Origin: UBA2199 sp964628035
Lineage (GTDB): Bacteria; Acidobacteriota; Aminicenantia; UBA2199
DNA length: 64,000 bases
NCBI GenBank assembly: GCA_964628035.1
Contig: CAZVPI010000003.1
Location: 1 to 64,000, forward strand
Direction of reading: 5' to 3'
The notes under the pieces are model-generated. The model was given only the letters and a program-made list of their open reading frames with translations, did no database searches and was not told the DNA's origin. The first letter of the stretch is position 1, and the number at the start of each line of letters is the position of its first letter. Shown here piece by piece: positions 42,483 through 50,073 of this stretch. Position numbers and translations under genes: made by a program.

Positions 42483-44222
42483 CTAGCGCCCGAGCCAGGC
42501 GAGAAATTCATCTGCTGCCAAAAAACCTGAAAAGCGCCGTGTCTCCTCTCCCTGGGCGTCGAACAGGATCACGGTGGGCATGCCGATGATGCCCAGCTCT
42601 CTTTTCAGCCGGTCGTTCTCCTTGCTGCCGCTGGTGAAATCGAGCTTGGCCAGCACGTGGCCGCTCAGCGCCTCGCGGACCTCGGGCCGGCTGAACGTCT
42701 TCTCGTCCAGCTCCAGACAGGCGGCGCACCATTCGGCCCAGGCGTCGACCAGCAGCGGCCGGTTCTCGGCGCGGGCCTTTTCCCTGGCAGCGGCCAGGTC
42801 CTTCGTCCAGGGCAGGGACGCGGCGGCAACAGCCGGTCGTTGCGCCGGGCCGGAAGCCCAGAACTTCACCGCCAGGCCGCGATGGAACAGGAAGGCCCCC
42901 AGCAGGAACAGCAGGGCCACCGCCGTGCGCGCCAGCACCGGGCCCATGCCCCCGGCCGGCTGCGGCCGGAACAGACCCAGGGCCACGGCCAGGGCCACCA
43001 GGTAGGCCCCCCAGGCGGCCAGGACGAGCCAGCCGGGCAGGATGTTGCCCAGGAAAAAGAGGCCGCCGGCGATCAGCAGGGCGGCGAAGAAGTACTTGAC
43101 GGCGCTCATCCAGCCGCCGCCGCGCGGCAGCGAGGCGATGGCCCCTGAGAAGGTCCCGGCCACGATGAAGATGACGCTCATGCCCAGGGAGAAGACGAAG
43201 GTCAACCAGAAGCCGAGGAACACGTCCCCCGACTGGCTGACCCAGGAGAGGAGGGCGATCAGCACCGGGCCGACGCAGGGGGCGGCGATCACCGCCGAAA
43301 CCCCCCCGACCGCCACGGCGCCCACGATCTCGCTCTTGTGGCTCCGGGACACGCGCGAGGATACCCAAGAGGGGACGGGGATGGAAAAAAGGCCGGCCAG
43401 GCTGAAGCCCATGACGATGAAGATGGCGGCGATGAGGGCCACCACGATCGGGTTCTGGAAGGAGATGCCGATCAGCGACCCGGTCTTGGCCGCGATCACG
43501 CCCAGGATCGAGTAGACCAGCGAGAGGCCCAGGACGAAAAACAGGGAGAGGACGAATCCCCTCCCCTTGCGCCCCTGGCTGCGCCCGCCCACGAAGCCCA
43601 TGACGATGGGGATGACCGGATAGACGCAGGGGGTGAGGCTGGCCAGGAAACCGGCGGCGAAGACCAGCAGGAAGAGGATGGGCGATGCCCCTCCCAGCCT
43701 GCCGCGGATGAGGTTCTCCAGGCGGCGCCCCAGCGGTTCGCCTCGCTGCCTCCCGGCTGGCTGCGCCCCAACGGCCGCCTGTGCGAAATCGGGGCCGATC
43801 TCCACCTGCACGGAGCCCAGATCGGGAGGAAAGCATAGCTCGACCGGCGTTTCCTGGCAGATCTGGTAGGAGACCCCGATGTCCAGCTTGACCGGCGCCG
43901 TGACGGGCTTCAGCCTGCGCAGCAGGGCGCGGACGCGGACCTCTCCCTTGAAGACCTTCTCCTCGCCATAGGCCACGCCTGCCGGGAAGACCGTCCTCTC
44001 CAGGGCGTAGAACTCGCTCTCCTTCAGGGACAGGGCGAAAAAGCCGTTCTTCAGGTCGGTGATGTGGAAACCGGCGGGGACATGCAGCAGGACTTCGACC
44101 ACGCCTTCGGCGGCCAGCACGCGGGCGTCGAGGCGGGGAGTGCCCGGCTGGACCCCGGCTTGGCCGAAAAACAGCGATGGGATGAGCGCCAACAGGAGCA
44201 GGGCAAAGGATTTTCTATTCAT
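42483..44222 (-). CDS. dsbD: DsbD-type thiol:disulfide interchange protein
   Basis: A 579-residue protein with the full DsbD plan. Signal peptide (1-22); periplasmic N-terminal DsbD-alpha domain (about 25-160) with the cysteine pair in YQICQETPVELCF; an eight-helix membrane domain (about 185-430) with the redox cysteines in SLTPCVYPVIPI and AAPCVGPVLI; C-terminal thioredoxin domain with WCAAC near residue 496. It transfers electrons from cytoplasmic thioredoxin to periplasmic proteins for disulfide isomerisation or cytochrome maturation. The ATG at 44222 is chosen because the signal peptide starts there. It stands alone. Confidence 0.93.
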   Translation of the reverse strand: MNRKSFALLLLALIPSLFFGQAGVQPGTPRLDARVLAAEGVVEVLLHVPAGFHITDLKNGFFALSLKESEFYALERTVFPAGVAYGEEKVFKGEVRVRALLRRLKPVTAPVKLDIGVSYQICQETPVELCFPPDLGSVQVEIGPDFAQAAVGAQPAGRQRGEPLGRRLENLIRGRLGGASPILFLLVFAAGFLASLTPCVYPVIPIVMGFVGGRSQGRKGRGFVLSLFFVLGLSLVYSILGVIAAKTGSLIGISFQNPIVVALIAAIFIVMGFSLAGLFSIPVPSWVSSRVSRSHKSEIVGAVAVGGVSAVIAAPCVGPVLIALLSWVSQSGDVFLGFWLTFVFSLGMSVIFIVAGTFSGAIASLPRGGGWMSAVKYFFAALLIAGGLFFLGNILPGWLVLAAWGAYLVALAVALGLFRPQPAGGMGPVLARTAVALLFLLGAFLFHRGLAVKFWASGPAQRPAVAAASLPWTKDLAAAREKARAENRPLLVDAWAEWCAACLELDEKTFSRPEVREALSGHVLAKLDFTSGSKENDRLKRELGIIGMPTVILFDAQGEETRRFSGFLAADEFLAWLGR

Positions 44223-44267
44223 GGGAAACTGATAGTAGCAAATATGAGCGGACCGGTCAATCATTTC

Positions 44268-44396
44268 CAGGAAAGAGAGAGGGAAGAAGGTGGGAGGAGC
44301 AAGGGAAGAGAGAGTGGGGAAACCCATTCTGAACCTCTTTCCCACTTTGTCTTCCCTCTGCCTTTCCCTCTCTCTTCCCTCTGTCTTCTCTTGAGT
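44268..44396. repeat. Intergenic word-repeat palindrome (GGGAAGAGAG type)
   Basis: Left arm GAAAGAGAGAGGGAAGAAGG and GCAAGGGAAGAGAGAGTGGG (about 44270-44319); right arm CCCACTTTGTCTTCCCTCTG and CCTTTCCCTCTCTCTTCCC (about 44340-44380). The two arms pair over much of their length and the words match those at 27058-27178. It lies just upstream of the tRNA-Arg promoter. Confidence 0.7.
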
Positions 44397-44419
44397 TGCT
44401 CCGTTCTTTGTGATATTAT
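44391..44419 (+). promoter_or_regulatory. Promoter of tRNA-Arg gene
   Basis: TTGAGT (44391-44396), a 17-bp spacer and TATTAT (44414-44419), overlapping TATACT at 44417-44422. The tRNA starts at 44430, giving an almost leader-free transcript. Confidence 0.6.
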
Positions 44420-44429
44420 ACTGACTTAC

Positions 44430-44502
44430 GCACCTGTAGCTCAATGGATAGAGCTTTTGACTACGGATCAAAGGGTTGGGGGTTCGAATCCCTCCAGGTG
44501 CG
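44430..44502 (+). tRNA. tRNA-Arg(ACG)
   Basis: A 73-nt cloverleaf: acceptor stem GCACCTG paired with CAGGTGC, D-arm with AGCTCAATGGATAGAGC, anticodon stem TTTGA/TCAAA around loop CTACGGA (anticodon ACG), and T-arm with GGTTCGAATCC. CCA is not encoded. The A34 of this tRNA is the usual substrate of TadA, whose gene lies about 900 bp downstream. Confidence 0.96.
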
Positions 44503-44565
44503 TTGCCCCCCCTCCCCGCCAATCCTTCCGCTCCCAACCAGGGGCAGATCCTTGTTCCTGAAATC

Positions 44566-44594
44566 GTGAGATTTTCCCTCCGCGTTCCTATTCA
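44566..44594 (+). promoter_or_regulatory. Putative promoter of secreted CARDB-like gene
   Basis: GTGAGA (44566-44571), a 17-bp spacer and TATTCA (44589-44594). It resembles the TTGAGA-N17-TATGTA arrangement before the three Kre9-like genes, but the -10 is weaker. Confidence 0.4.
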
Positions 44595-44655
44595 ATTATG
44601 GACATCGATCGTTCCCGGGCCCTGGGGAGAGGCGCCGGGATCAGGAGGGAAAACG

Positions 44656-45255
44656 ATGAAAAAAGACAAGCGCACCTTTCTGGCCGTTGGCCTGATGCTC
44701 ACGCTCGGCCTGTCCGCCTATGCCCAGGTCGCCAAGCAGGTCGACAGGACCAAGCTCATTCAGCAGCCGGTCACGAGCCGGGTCTTCCAGCCCTGTGAAG
44801 GGCCCGACCTGGTGGCGGGCCGGCCGACCATGGTCAAGCAGACCATCAGCGGCAAGGGGTACCTGAACCTCAGCGCCAAGGTCTTCAACCAGGGGACCAA
44901 GGACTTTGTCTCCGATCCCAGGCAGGCCGTGGCCCAGCTCTATGTGAAGAAGCTTTGGATGAGCGGCCCGGCGTCCTACGTGTACGTCCAGAAGGTGCCC
45001 ATCGCCAGGCTGAACAAGGGGCAGGAGATCAACCTGAGCGGACGCTTCGAGCTGCCCAACTTCGCCAAGTGGGATTGCGCCGACGTGCAGCCCGGCTACT
45101 GCTGCCAGGAGATCCAGGTCATCGTCATGATTTCCTGGGACCCTGACATCCGCATGGACAGCAATCCCGCGAACGACGACTGCCGGGCCTGGAACGACCG
45201 CTGCCCCGACGTGCCGGCCCACCATGTGTGGTACCAGGTGGAGTGCCCCTGGTAG
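44656..45255 (+). CDS. Secreted CARDB-like protein, unknown function
   Basis: A 199-residue exported protein with a signal peptide (about 1-23, ending SAYAQ). The body is beta-rich and CARDB-like: GYLNLSAKVFNQGTKDFV near residue 70, AQLYVKKLW near 95, and a cysteine-rich tail with CADVQPGYCCQE, DPDIRMDSNPANDDC and a final CPW. Six or more cysteines in the C-terminal half suggest disulfide bonds, consistent with DsbD nearby. The family is otherwise unrecognised. GGAGGG precedes the ATG at 44656. A complex hairpin with a T tract follows. Confidence 0.65.
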   Translation: MKKDKRTFLAVGLMLTLGLSAYAQVAKQVDRTKLIQQPVTSRVFQPCEGPDLVAGRPTMVKQTISGKGYLNLSAKVFNQGTKDFVSDPRQAVAQLYVKKLWMSGPASYVYVQKVPIARLNKGQEINLSGRFELPNFAKWDCADVQPGYCCQEIQVIVMISWDPDIRMDSNPANDDCRAWNDRCPDVPAHHVWYQVECPW

Positions 45256-45265
45256 AGGATCGTTG

Positions 45266-45338
45266 AGCCGGTGAACTCAGGGCCGCCGGGGAAGGGATGT
45301 ACACCCCAGGCGGCCCGTGACCCTGCCGGCTTTGTTTT
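45266..45338 (+). terminator. Extended hairpin terminator
   Basis: An outer stem AGCCGG (45266-45271) with CCGGCT (45326-45331) encloses an inner 8-bp stem GGGCCGCC (45280-45287) with GGCGGCCC (45309-45316). The outer stem is followed by TTGTTTT. Positioned just after the stop of the secreted protein gene. Confidence 0.55.
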
Positions 45339-45399
45339 CCGGGGAGGTCATGCTACAATCCTGCCTTTACGCGCGCATTCGTTTCCGCCGCGCGACAGG

Positions 45400-45909
45400 A
45401 TGGGAAAAGACGCCGCCTATTTCATGAAGAAAGCCTTGTCCCAGGCCGAGGCCGCCGAGAGGCGCGGCGAAGTGCCGGTGGGCGCCGTGGTGGTGCGCGG
45501 CGGCGAGGTGATCGGCAGGGCCGGGAATTCCCCGATCAACGACCGCGATCCCAGCGCCCACGCCGAGATCAAGGCGCTGCGCCGGGCAGGGGGAAAGGCG
45601 GGCGCCTACCGGCTGAACGGCAGCGTGCTCTACGTGACGCTCGAGCCGTGCCTGATGTGCTACAGCGCCATGGTCCAGGCCCGGATCGCCAGGCTGGTGT
45701 ACGGCGCCGCCGATCCCAAGGGCGGCATCTTCTCCACCGGCGCCTTCCAGAAGATCAAGCGTGTGTATAACCACTGCATCGAGGTGGAAGCGGGAGTGCT
45801 GCCCGGGCCGGCGTCGGACCTGCTGTCAAACTTTTTCAAGGCGCGGCGACGAGCCGGAAAGAAAAAGAAAATGGGGACGGACGGTAAAAAGGTAAGAACT
45901 CCCGCCTGA
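45400..45909 (+). CDS. tadA: tRNA-specific adenosine deaminase
   Basis: A 169-residue cytidine/deoxycytidylate-deaminase-fold enzyme. The zinc and catalytic motifs are HAE in DPSAHAEIKAL (His about residue 54, Glu 56) and PCLMC in LEPCLMCYSAM (Cys about 83 and 86), followed by VYGAADPKGG, typical of TadA. It converts A34 of tRNA-Arg(ACG) to inosine so that one tRNA reads CGU, CGC and CGA. The start at 45400 gives a normal-length TadA. The C-terminal tail (about 150-169) is lysine-rich and not conserved. The tRNA-Arg(ACG) gene lies about 900 bp upstream on the same strand. Confidence 0.92.
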   Translation: MGKDAAYFMKKALSQAEAAERRGEVPVGAVVVRGGEVIGRAGNSPINDRDPSAHAEIKALRRAGGKAGAYRLNGSVLYVTLEPCLMCYSAMVQARIARLVYGAADPKGGIFSTGAFQKIKRVYNHCIEVEAGVLPGPASDLLSNFFKARRRAGKKKKMGTDGKKVRTPA

Positions 45910-45987
45910 GTCGCAAACGCCACCCCCTCTGCCCGCAATTTTGAGAGGGAAGTGCTGGGGAAAGGATCTGGTGCTTGTTTCCGTCCC

Positions 45988-46310
45988 AGGGGGTGGGATG
46001 AGCTCCCTTCGGTCGCAGATCCCTGCCTCTCCGCCATTTTTAAAACATAGGGCTGTTCTATGAAGGGCAGATTTGTTCTGGTTGAAAATGGCGGAGGGGG
46101 TGGGATGAGCTCCCTTCGGTCGCAGATCCCTGCCTCTCCGCCATTTTCAAAAACATAGGGCTGTTCTATGAAGGGCAGATTTGTTCTGGTTGAAAATGGC
46201 GGAGGGGGTGGGATGAGCTCCCTTCGGTCGCAGATCCCTGCCTCTCCGCCATTTTCAAAAACATAGGGCTGTTCTATGAAGGGCAGATTTGTTCTGGTTG
46301 AAAATGGCGG
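45988..46310. repeat. Three 107-108 bp tandem repeats abutting tRNA-Ser
   Basis: Units 45988-46094, 46095-46202 and 46203-46310 are almost identical (one base indel). The junction between units contains TTGAAAATGGCGGAG and its exact reverse complement CTCCGCCATTTTCAA about 40 bp away, a 15-bp inverted repeat that brackets GGGATGAGCTCCCTTCGGTC. Each unit also holds CATAG/CTATG with a 7-base loop. The array ends exactly where the tRNA-Ser 3' acceptor sequence begins: the tRNA end plus following bases is the same as the boundary of each unit. No gene is present in 45910-46304. Confidence 0.9.
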
Positions 46311-46396
46311 AGGGGCAGGGATTCGAACCCTGGATGGGGGTCACCCCCCATAACGATTTTCGAGACCGTCCCGTTCAACCGCTCCGGCACCCCTCC
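46305..46396 (-). tRNA. tRNA-Ser(CGA)
   Basis: A 92-nt class II tRNA. The acceptor stem GGAGGGG (from 46396) pairs with CCCCTCC, the discriminator is G and CCA is encoded. The anticodon stem ACGGT/ATCGT carries loop CTCGAAA (anticodon CGA), there is a long variable arm with TGGGGGGTGACCCCCA, and the T-arm has GGTTCGAATCC. Its 3' end is duplicated in each of the three tandem repeats that follow. Confidence 0.95.
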
Positions 46397-46499
46397 GCGC
46401 GGGGTCAGGATGAGTCGAAGCACGACTGTTGAGACGGAATTGTAGCACGAAAGCTTCCTGAAAGCAAAGGAGATCCAAGCACTCGACGGCGATCCGGGG

Positions 46500-46523
46500 G
46501 GGATCTGCGACCGAAGGGGGCTC
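46500..46523 (+). repeat. Inverted partial copy of the tRNA-Ser tandem repeat
   Basis: GGGATCTGCGACCGAAGGG followed by GGCTC matches 23 of 24 bases of the loop segment of the 108-bp units, but on the opposite strand and on the other side of the tRNA-Ser gene. It lies just beyond the 3' end of the minus-strand membrane protein gene. Confidence 0.7.
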
Positions 46524-46555
46524 CTTCACGCCGAAGACAGTAAGTCTTGAATCGC

Positions 46556-47413
46556 TTAAGTCTTCCTGAAGCTTCTCAGCATGTAGATGAAGCCGGCGCA
46601 CACGATCACGCCCAGCGCCAGGAAGACGATCAGGTCGCGCCGCAGGAAGGTCGGGTCGTGCTTCAGCCCCATCACCGCGCCCATGGCGATGACGGCTGCG
46701 GCCATGGTGACGAAGAAGCCGTAGAACAGGAACTGGATGGGGAACGAGGAGGCGGGGCGGGTCCAGAGCAGGTAGACGCTGGCGAGGCCCAGGGGGATGG
46801 TGAAGCCCAGGTCGAAGACGCGCACCAGCCAGAAGGCGGCCGGGGCGATGTCGTAGGCCCGCGTCGTCCCCCTGGCCATGACCTCGAAGACCTCCTTCAT
46901 CCACATGGCGGCGAAGAGGAGCAGGAACAGCACCAGCGCGGCCGAGTAGGCGGCCAGCCCCTTCCGGCCGAAGCGGGCAACCCGGTCCTTCGGGAAGACA
47001 GACAGCGAGTAAAGCAGGATGACCAGCGCCGCCACCAGGACGAAAAGGAAATGGAAGAAGTACTTCTCGCTGTTGCCGGAGTAGGCGGGCGAGCTCCATT
47101 CCCAGCCGATGGTGTAGCTGAGTGCGAAGTAGATGAGATAGAGCGGCGTCATGAGCAGCAGGTACTTGGCCAGGGGCTTCTTCAGCCACAGCAGAATGCC
47201 CCCGGCCAGCAGCATCGCGCTCAGCGGGAACAGGTTTACGGCGTCCTGGGCGACGATCTGGTTGAGGATCAGCGGGTGGGTCCTGTAGCGGATCGCGTCC
47301 AGGAAGAGGGGCCCCTGGATCGCCAGAAAAACCAGCATGGCGCCGGCGGCCACGGCCAGGAAACCGACGACGATGCGCTCGAAGGAGAATCCGAAATCGC
47401 TGTCAGGGGTCAT
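46556..47413 (-). CDS. Polytopic membrane protein, unknown function
   Basis: A 285-residue integral membrane protein with about eight transmembrane helices spread over the whole length (for example VVGFLAVAAGAMLVFLAIQG, YLLLMTPLYLIYFALSY and VFLALGVIVCAGFIYMLRSF). Conserved-looking polar residues sit in YTIGWEWSSPAY near residue 105 and MKEVFEVMARGTTRAYD near 175. No family is recognised. The start at 47413 follows GGAGG, and a TACAAT box lies about 20 bases further upstream. It stands alone between the tRNA-Ser region and the M23 peptidase gene. Confidence 0.7.
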   Translation of the reverse strand: MTPDSDFGFSFERIVVGFLAVAAGAMLVFLAIQGPLFLDAIRYRTHPLILNQIVAQDAVNLFPLSAMLLAGGILLWLKKPLAKYLLLMTPLYLIYFALSYTIGWEWSSPAYSGNSEKYFFHFLFVLVAALVILLYSLSVFPKDRVARFGRKGLAAYSAALVLFLLLFAAMWMKEVFEVMARGTTRAYDIAPAAFWLVRVFDLGFTIPLGLASVYLLWTRPASSFPIQFLFYGFFVTMAAAVIAMGAVMGLKHDPTFLRRDLIVFLALGVIVCAGFIYMLRSFRKT

Positions 47414-47452
47414 CGGGGCCTCCGTAGGGTCATATTGTAAGGCAGGCGGACT

Positions 47453-47607
47453 CAAGTGACAAGTTACGAGTGACAAGGCGGCAGAGGAATGCGAGGAGCT
47501 ACCTTTGGACGTTAGACGCTAGATGTCAAAGGTTAGCAAGGCATAGGGCAAGCTTCGACCCCCGAGCGATTTTTCTCGCTGACTACTGACGTCTAACATC
47601 TGACGTC
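47453..47607. repeat. Intergenic word-repeat palindrome (GTGACAAG and GACGTTAG types)
   Basis: CAAGTGACAAGTTACGAGTG and ACAAGG (47453-47478) come first, then GACGTTAGACGCTAGATGTC and AAAGGTTAGCAAGG (47508-47541), then the complementary right arm CTCGCTGACTACTGACGTCT followed by AACATCTGACGTCC (47576-47609). Confidence 0.7.
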
Positions 47608-47655
47608 CTCTTCTGAACGGCCGTCTGTGCCGTGTGCCGAGCTCCCTGCCATGGG

Positions 47656-47684
47656 TTGCGTTGCGGCCGGTCCTGGGTTACAAT
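47656..47684 (+). promoter_or_regulatory. Leaderless promoter of M23 peptidase gene
   Basis: TTGCGT (47656-47661), a 17-bp spacer, TACAAT (47679-47684), six bases (CTGGCC) and the ATG at 47691. Confidence 0.65.
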
Positions 47685-47690
47685 CTGGCC

Positions 47691-49001
47691 ATGACCTCGA
47701 AACCGATCCCTGCACAGCTTCGCCGCCGCCGGCTTCATTTCGCGCTGCCCCTGCTGATTTTGGCCGGCGTTCTGGCCTGGCGCTTCGCTGCCGCCCCGAA
47801 AAAAAGCGGGGCGGCGCCGCCGTCCTTCCGCGACGTGACCCTGCCGGAAGCCCTCGAGGTGCAGGTGGAGATCGTCCCCGGCGACTGCTGCGCCCTGGCC
47901 CTGGAACGGGGCGGCATGGAGCCGGGCGAGGCGGCGCGCCTGGTCGCCGACGTGAAGCCGGCCTACGACCTGGCCCGCATCCGCAGCGGCCAGACGCTCT
48001 CTCTGTTCTTCGAGCGCGGCCTGCTGCGCAACCTGGTTTACCCGATCGACCGCGACCGCTTCCTGGCCGTGGAGCGCGCCGCCTCCGGCGGCTTTCGCGG
48101 CCGCGTCGCCGCCGTGCCCTACGAGGTGCGCCAGGAGACGGTGCGCATCCGCATCAAGAACTCGCTGTTCGAGGCCACCCGGGAAGCCGGCGAGATGATC
48201 GAGCTGTTCGAGCCGCTCTCGCGCATGTTCGAGTACGACGTCGACTTCAACCGTGACGTCCAGCCCGGCGACACCGTTTCGGCCTTGCTGGAGAAAAAAT
48301 ACCTCGACGGCCGGCTCGCCGCCTACGGCGACATCCTGGCCGCCGAGATGGTCAACCGCGGCAAGAAGATCCAGGTCGTGCGCTACCCGGCCCCGGGCGG
48401 CGGCGCCGGCTTCTACCACCCCGACGGCCGCTCGACGCGGCGCATGTTCCTGCGCTGCCCGCTGCCCTTTGTCCGCGTCACCTCACGCTACGGCACGCGC
48501 CGCCACCCCATCCTGGGTTACTCGCGGCGGCACAACGGCACCGATTTCGCCGCTCCCTACGGCACGCCGGTGCGAGCAACCGCCTCGGGGATTGTGACCG
48601 CCCGCGGCCGCGACAACGGACGCGGCAATTACGTCATCGTCCGCCACGGCAACGGCTACGCCAGCCACTACTATCACCTGCAGCGCTTCGCCGCGGGCCT
48701 GCGCGCCGGCCAGCGCGTCGACCAGGGGCAGGTGATCGGCACCGTGGGCAGCACCGGCCTGTCGACCGGCCCCCACCTGCACTACGGCATGCAGCATAAC
48801 GGCCGCTATATCAACCCGCTGCGCCTGCAGTCGCCGAGCACGGCGCCGCTGCCAAGGGCGATGCTTCCTGATTTCCAGAACTATTGCGCCCAGGTCCTGG
48901 CGCCCATTGCCGGGGGGAAGCCGGTCCAGGCCATGGCCCTGCCGCCGCTGAAGCCCCCTTCCCTGCCTCTGGCGCCCGGCCGCCCGGCCGACCCGCGCTG
49001 A
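47691..49001 (+). CDS. M23 family peptidoglycan metallopeptidase
   Basis: A 436-residue cell-wall hydrolase. It has an N-terminal signal anchor (about residues 14-35), an OapA/LysM-like and Csd3-type N-terminal region (about 45-240) and an M23 lysostaphin-type domain (about 255-375). Zinc ligands are visible in RRHNGTDFAAP near residue 280 (H and D) and GPHLHYGMQ near 361 (HxH), so it should be active. It cleaves peptide cross-links in the periplasm for growth or division. The last 50 residues are proline-rich and unconserved. The gene has a leaderless promoter and converges on the WYL regulator gene with a 12-bp gap. Confidence 0.92.
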   Translation: MTSKPIPAQLRRRRLHFALPLLILAGVLAWRFAAAPKKSGAAPPSFRDVTLPEALEVQVEIVPGDCCALALERGGMEPGEAARLVADVKPAYDLARIRSGQTLSLFFERGLLRNLVYPIDRDRFLAVERAASGGFRGRVAAVPYEVRQETVRIRIKNSLFEATREAGEMIELFEPLSRMFEYDVDFNRDVQPGDTVSALLEKKYLDGRLAAYGDILAAEMVNRGKKIQVVRYPAPGGGAGFYHPDGRSTRRMFLRCPLPFVRVTSRYGTRRHPILGYSRRHNGTDFAAPYGTPVRATASGIVTARGRDNGRGNYVIVRHGNGYASHYYHLQRFAAGLRAGQRVDQGQVIGTVGSTGLSTGPHLHYGMQHNGRYINPLRLQSPSTAPLPRAMLPDFQNYCAQVLAPIAGGKPVQAMALPPLKPPSLPLAPGRPADPR

Positions 49002-49013
49002 AAGGGGGCCGCG

Positions 49014-49991
49014 TCAATCCTTCGCCCGCCTTTTCCCGTACATGCCGGCCATCCGGGAAATTACGCTGGCCAGCATGTCCCTGAGCTCAGGCGGCTCCAG
49101 CGCCTCGGCATCCGGTCCGAAGGGGAGGATGTCGCGCAGCACTTCGCGCAGGTCGGCAACGGGAAACTCGAGCCGCAGCGAGCCGTCACGGTCCTCCTGG
49201 AAACGTTGCCCGGGGAACCACACCTGGTCGCGGACGCGGCGCGCCGCCGCCGGGGAGAAGCGCAGCACGACCCGGCGCTCCGGGCCGTCGAAGAAAATCC
49301 CATAGTGCTGGTCGAGCTTGTCCCTGATCTCTTCCGCTTGGACGGGATTCGCCAGCGGCTCGTCCAGCACGGCCGCCCCCTGGATGCGCGAGAGGAGAAA
49401 ATCGCGCACGGCGGAACGCTCATGGCACCAGGCGATCAGGTGCCAGTTGCCCATGTAGACCAGCAGGTGCAGGGGATCGACCTCGCGCCGCGAAGGCGAC
49501 AAGGCGCCGGCCGGGGCATAGTCGATGGCCAGCCGCCGGCTGCGCGCCAGGGCCCGCAGCACGGCTTGAAAGACGGCCGGCTCGACCCGGCCGTAACGGA
49601 CGTTCTTGAGCGAGACCTTCTCCTCGAGCTTCAGCAGGTCGAGGTCCATGTCGCCGCCCACCTTGCGCAAGAAGGCGTCGAAGCGGTTCTTCAGGCCGCG
49701 GTCGGGGAGGGCGGCGGCCAAGCGCCGGGCCACGACCAGCGACACGACCTCCTCCTCCGAGACCCAGGCGCCTGGGAGCTGGAAGGTGTCGTCGCTGTAG
49801 AAATAGCCGTTGTTCTCCGGCGAGTACGCGATGGGGGCGCCGAGGAAAAGGCGCATGAACTCGATCTCGCGCGCCGCCTGCCGGCGCGAGATCTCGAACT
49901 TCGCCGCCAAGTCGGATATCTTCGGGTATCGTTTCGCTTTCAAACGCTCATGGAACCACAGGTAGCGTTCGTACGCCAGCTTTTTCGCCAT
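49014..49991 (-). CDS. WYL-domain transcriptional regulator
   Basis: A 325-residue regulator. An N-terminal helix-turn-helix (about 1-60; KISDLAAKFEISRRQAAREI is the DNA-reading part) is followed by a WYL domain (about 140-225; RRLAIDYAPAG, VDPLHLLVYMGNWHLIAWCH) and a WCX C-terminal domain (about 235-320). WYL proteins bind a ligand, often nucleic acid or oligonucleotide, and repress or activate linked genes, including in DNA-damage and phage-defence settings. Nothing defence-like is adjacent here. The start at 49991 is leaderless. Confidence 0.9.
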   Translation of the reverse strand: MAKKLAYERYLWFHERLKAKRYPKISDLAAKFEISRRQAAREIEFMRLFLGAPIAYSPENNGYFYSDDTFQLPGAWVSEEEVVSLVVARRLAAALPDRGLKNRFDAFLRKVGGDMDLDLLKLEEKVSLKNVRYGRVEPAVFQAVLRALARSRRLAIDYAPAGALSPSRREVDPLHLLVYMGNWHLIAWCHERSAVRDFLLSRIQGAAVLDEPLANPVQAEEIRDKLDQHYGIFFDGPERRVVLRFSPAAARRVRDQVWFPGQRFQEDRDGSLRLEFPVADLREVLRDILPFGPDAEALEPPELRDMLASVISRMAGMYGKRRAKD

Positions 49992-49997
49992 GGCCGC

Positions 49998-50026
49998 TAT
50001 ATAGCAAGCGCGGCGCGGTTATTCAA
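49998..50026 (-). promoter_or_regulatory. Leaderless promoter of WYL regulator gene
   Basis: On the minus strand TTGAAT (50026-50021), a 17-bp spacer, TATATA (50003-49998), six bases (GCGGCC), then the ATG at 49991. Confidence 0.7.
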
Positions 50027-50073
50027 TCCGTTCAGCAAAATTATCGGAGTGGCGGCGTCCATCCCCACAATTT

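Noticed and set aside
45988..46310. Regular 108-bp repeats considered as a CRISPR array.
   Set aside because: Units are directly adjacent and identical throughout with no variable spacers, and no cas genes are present.
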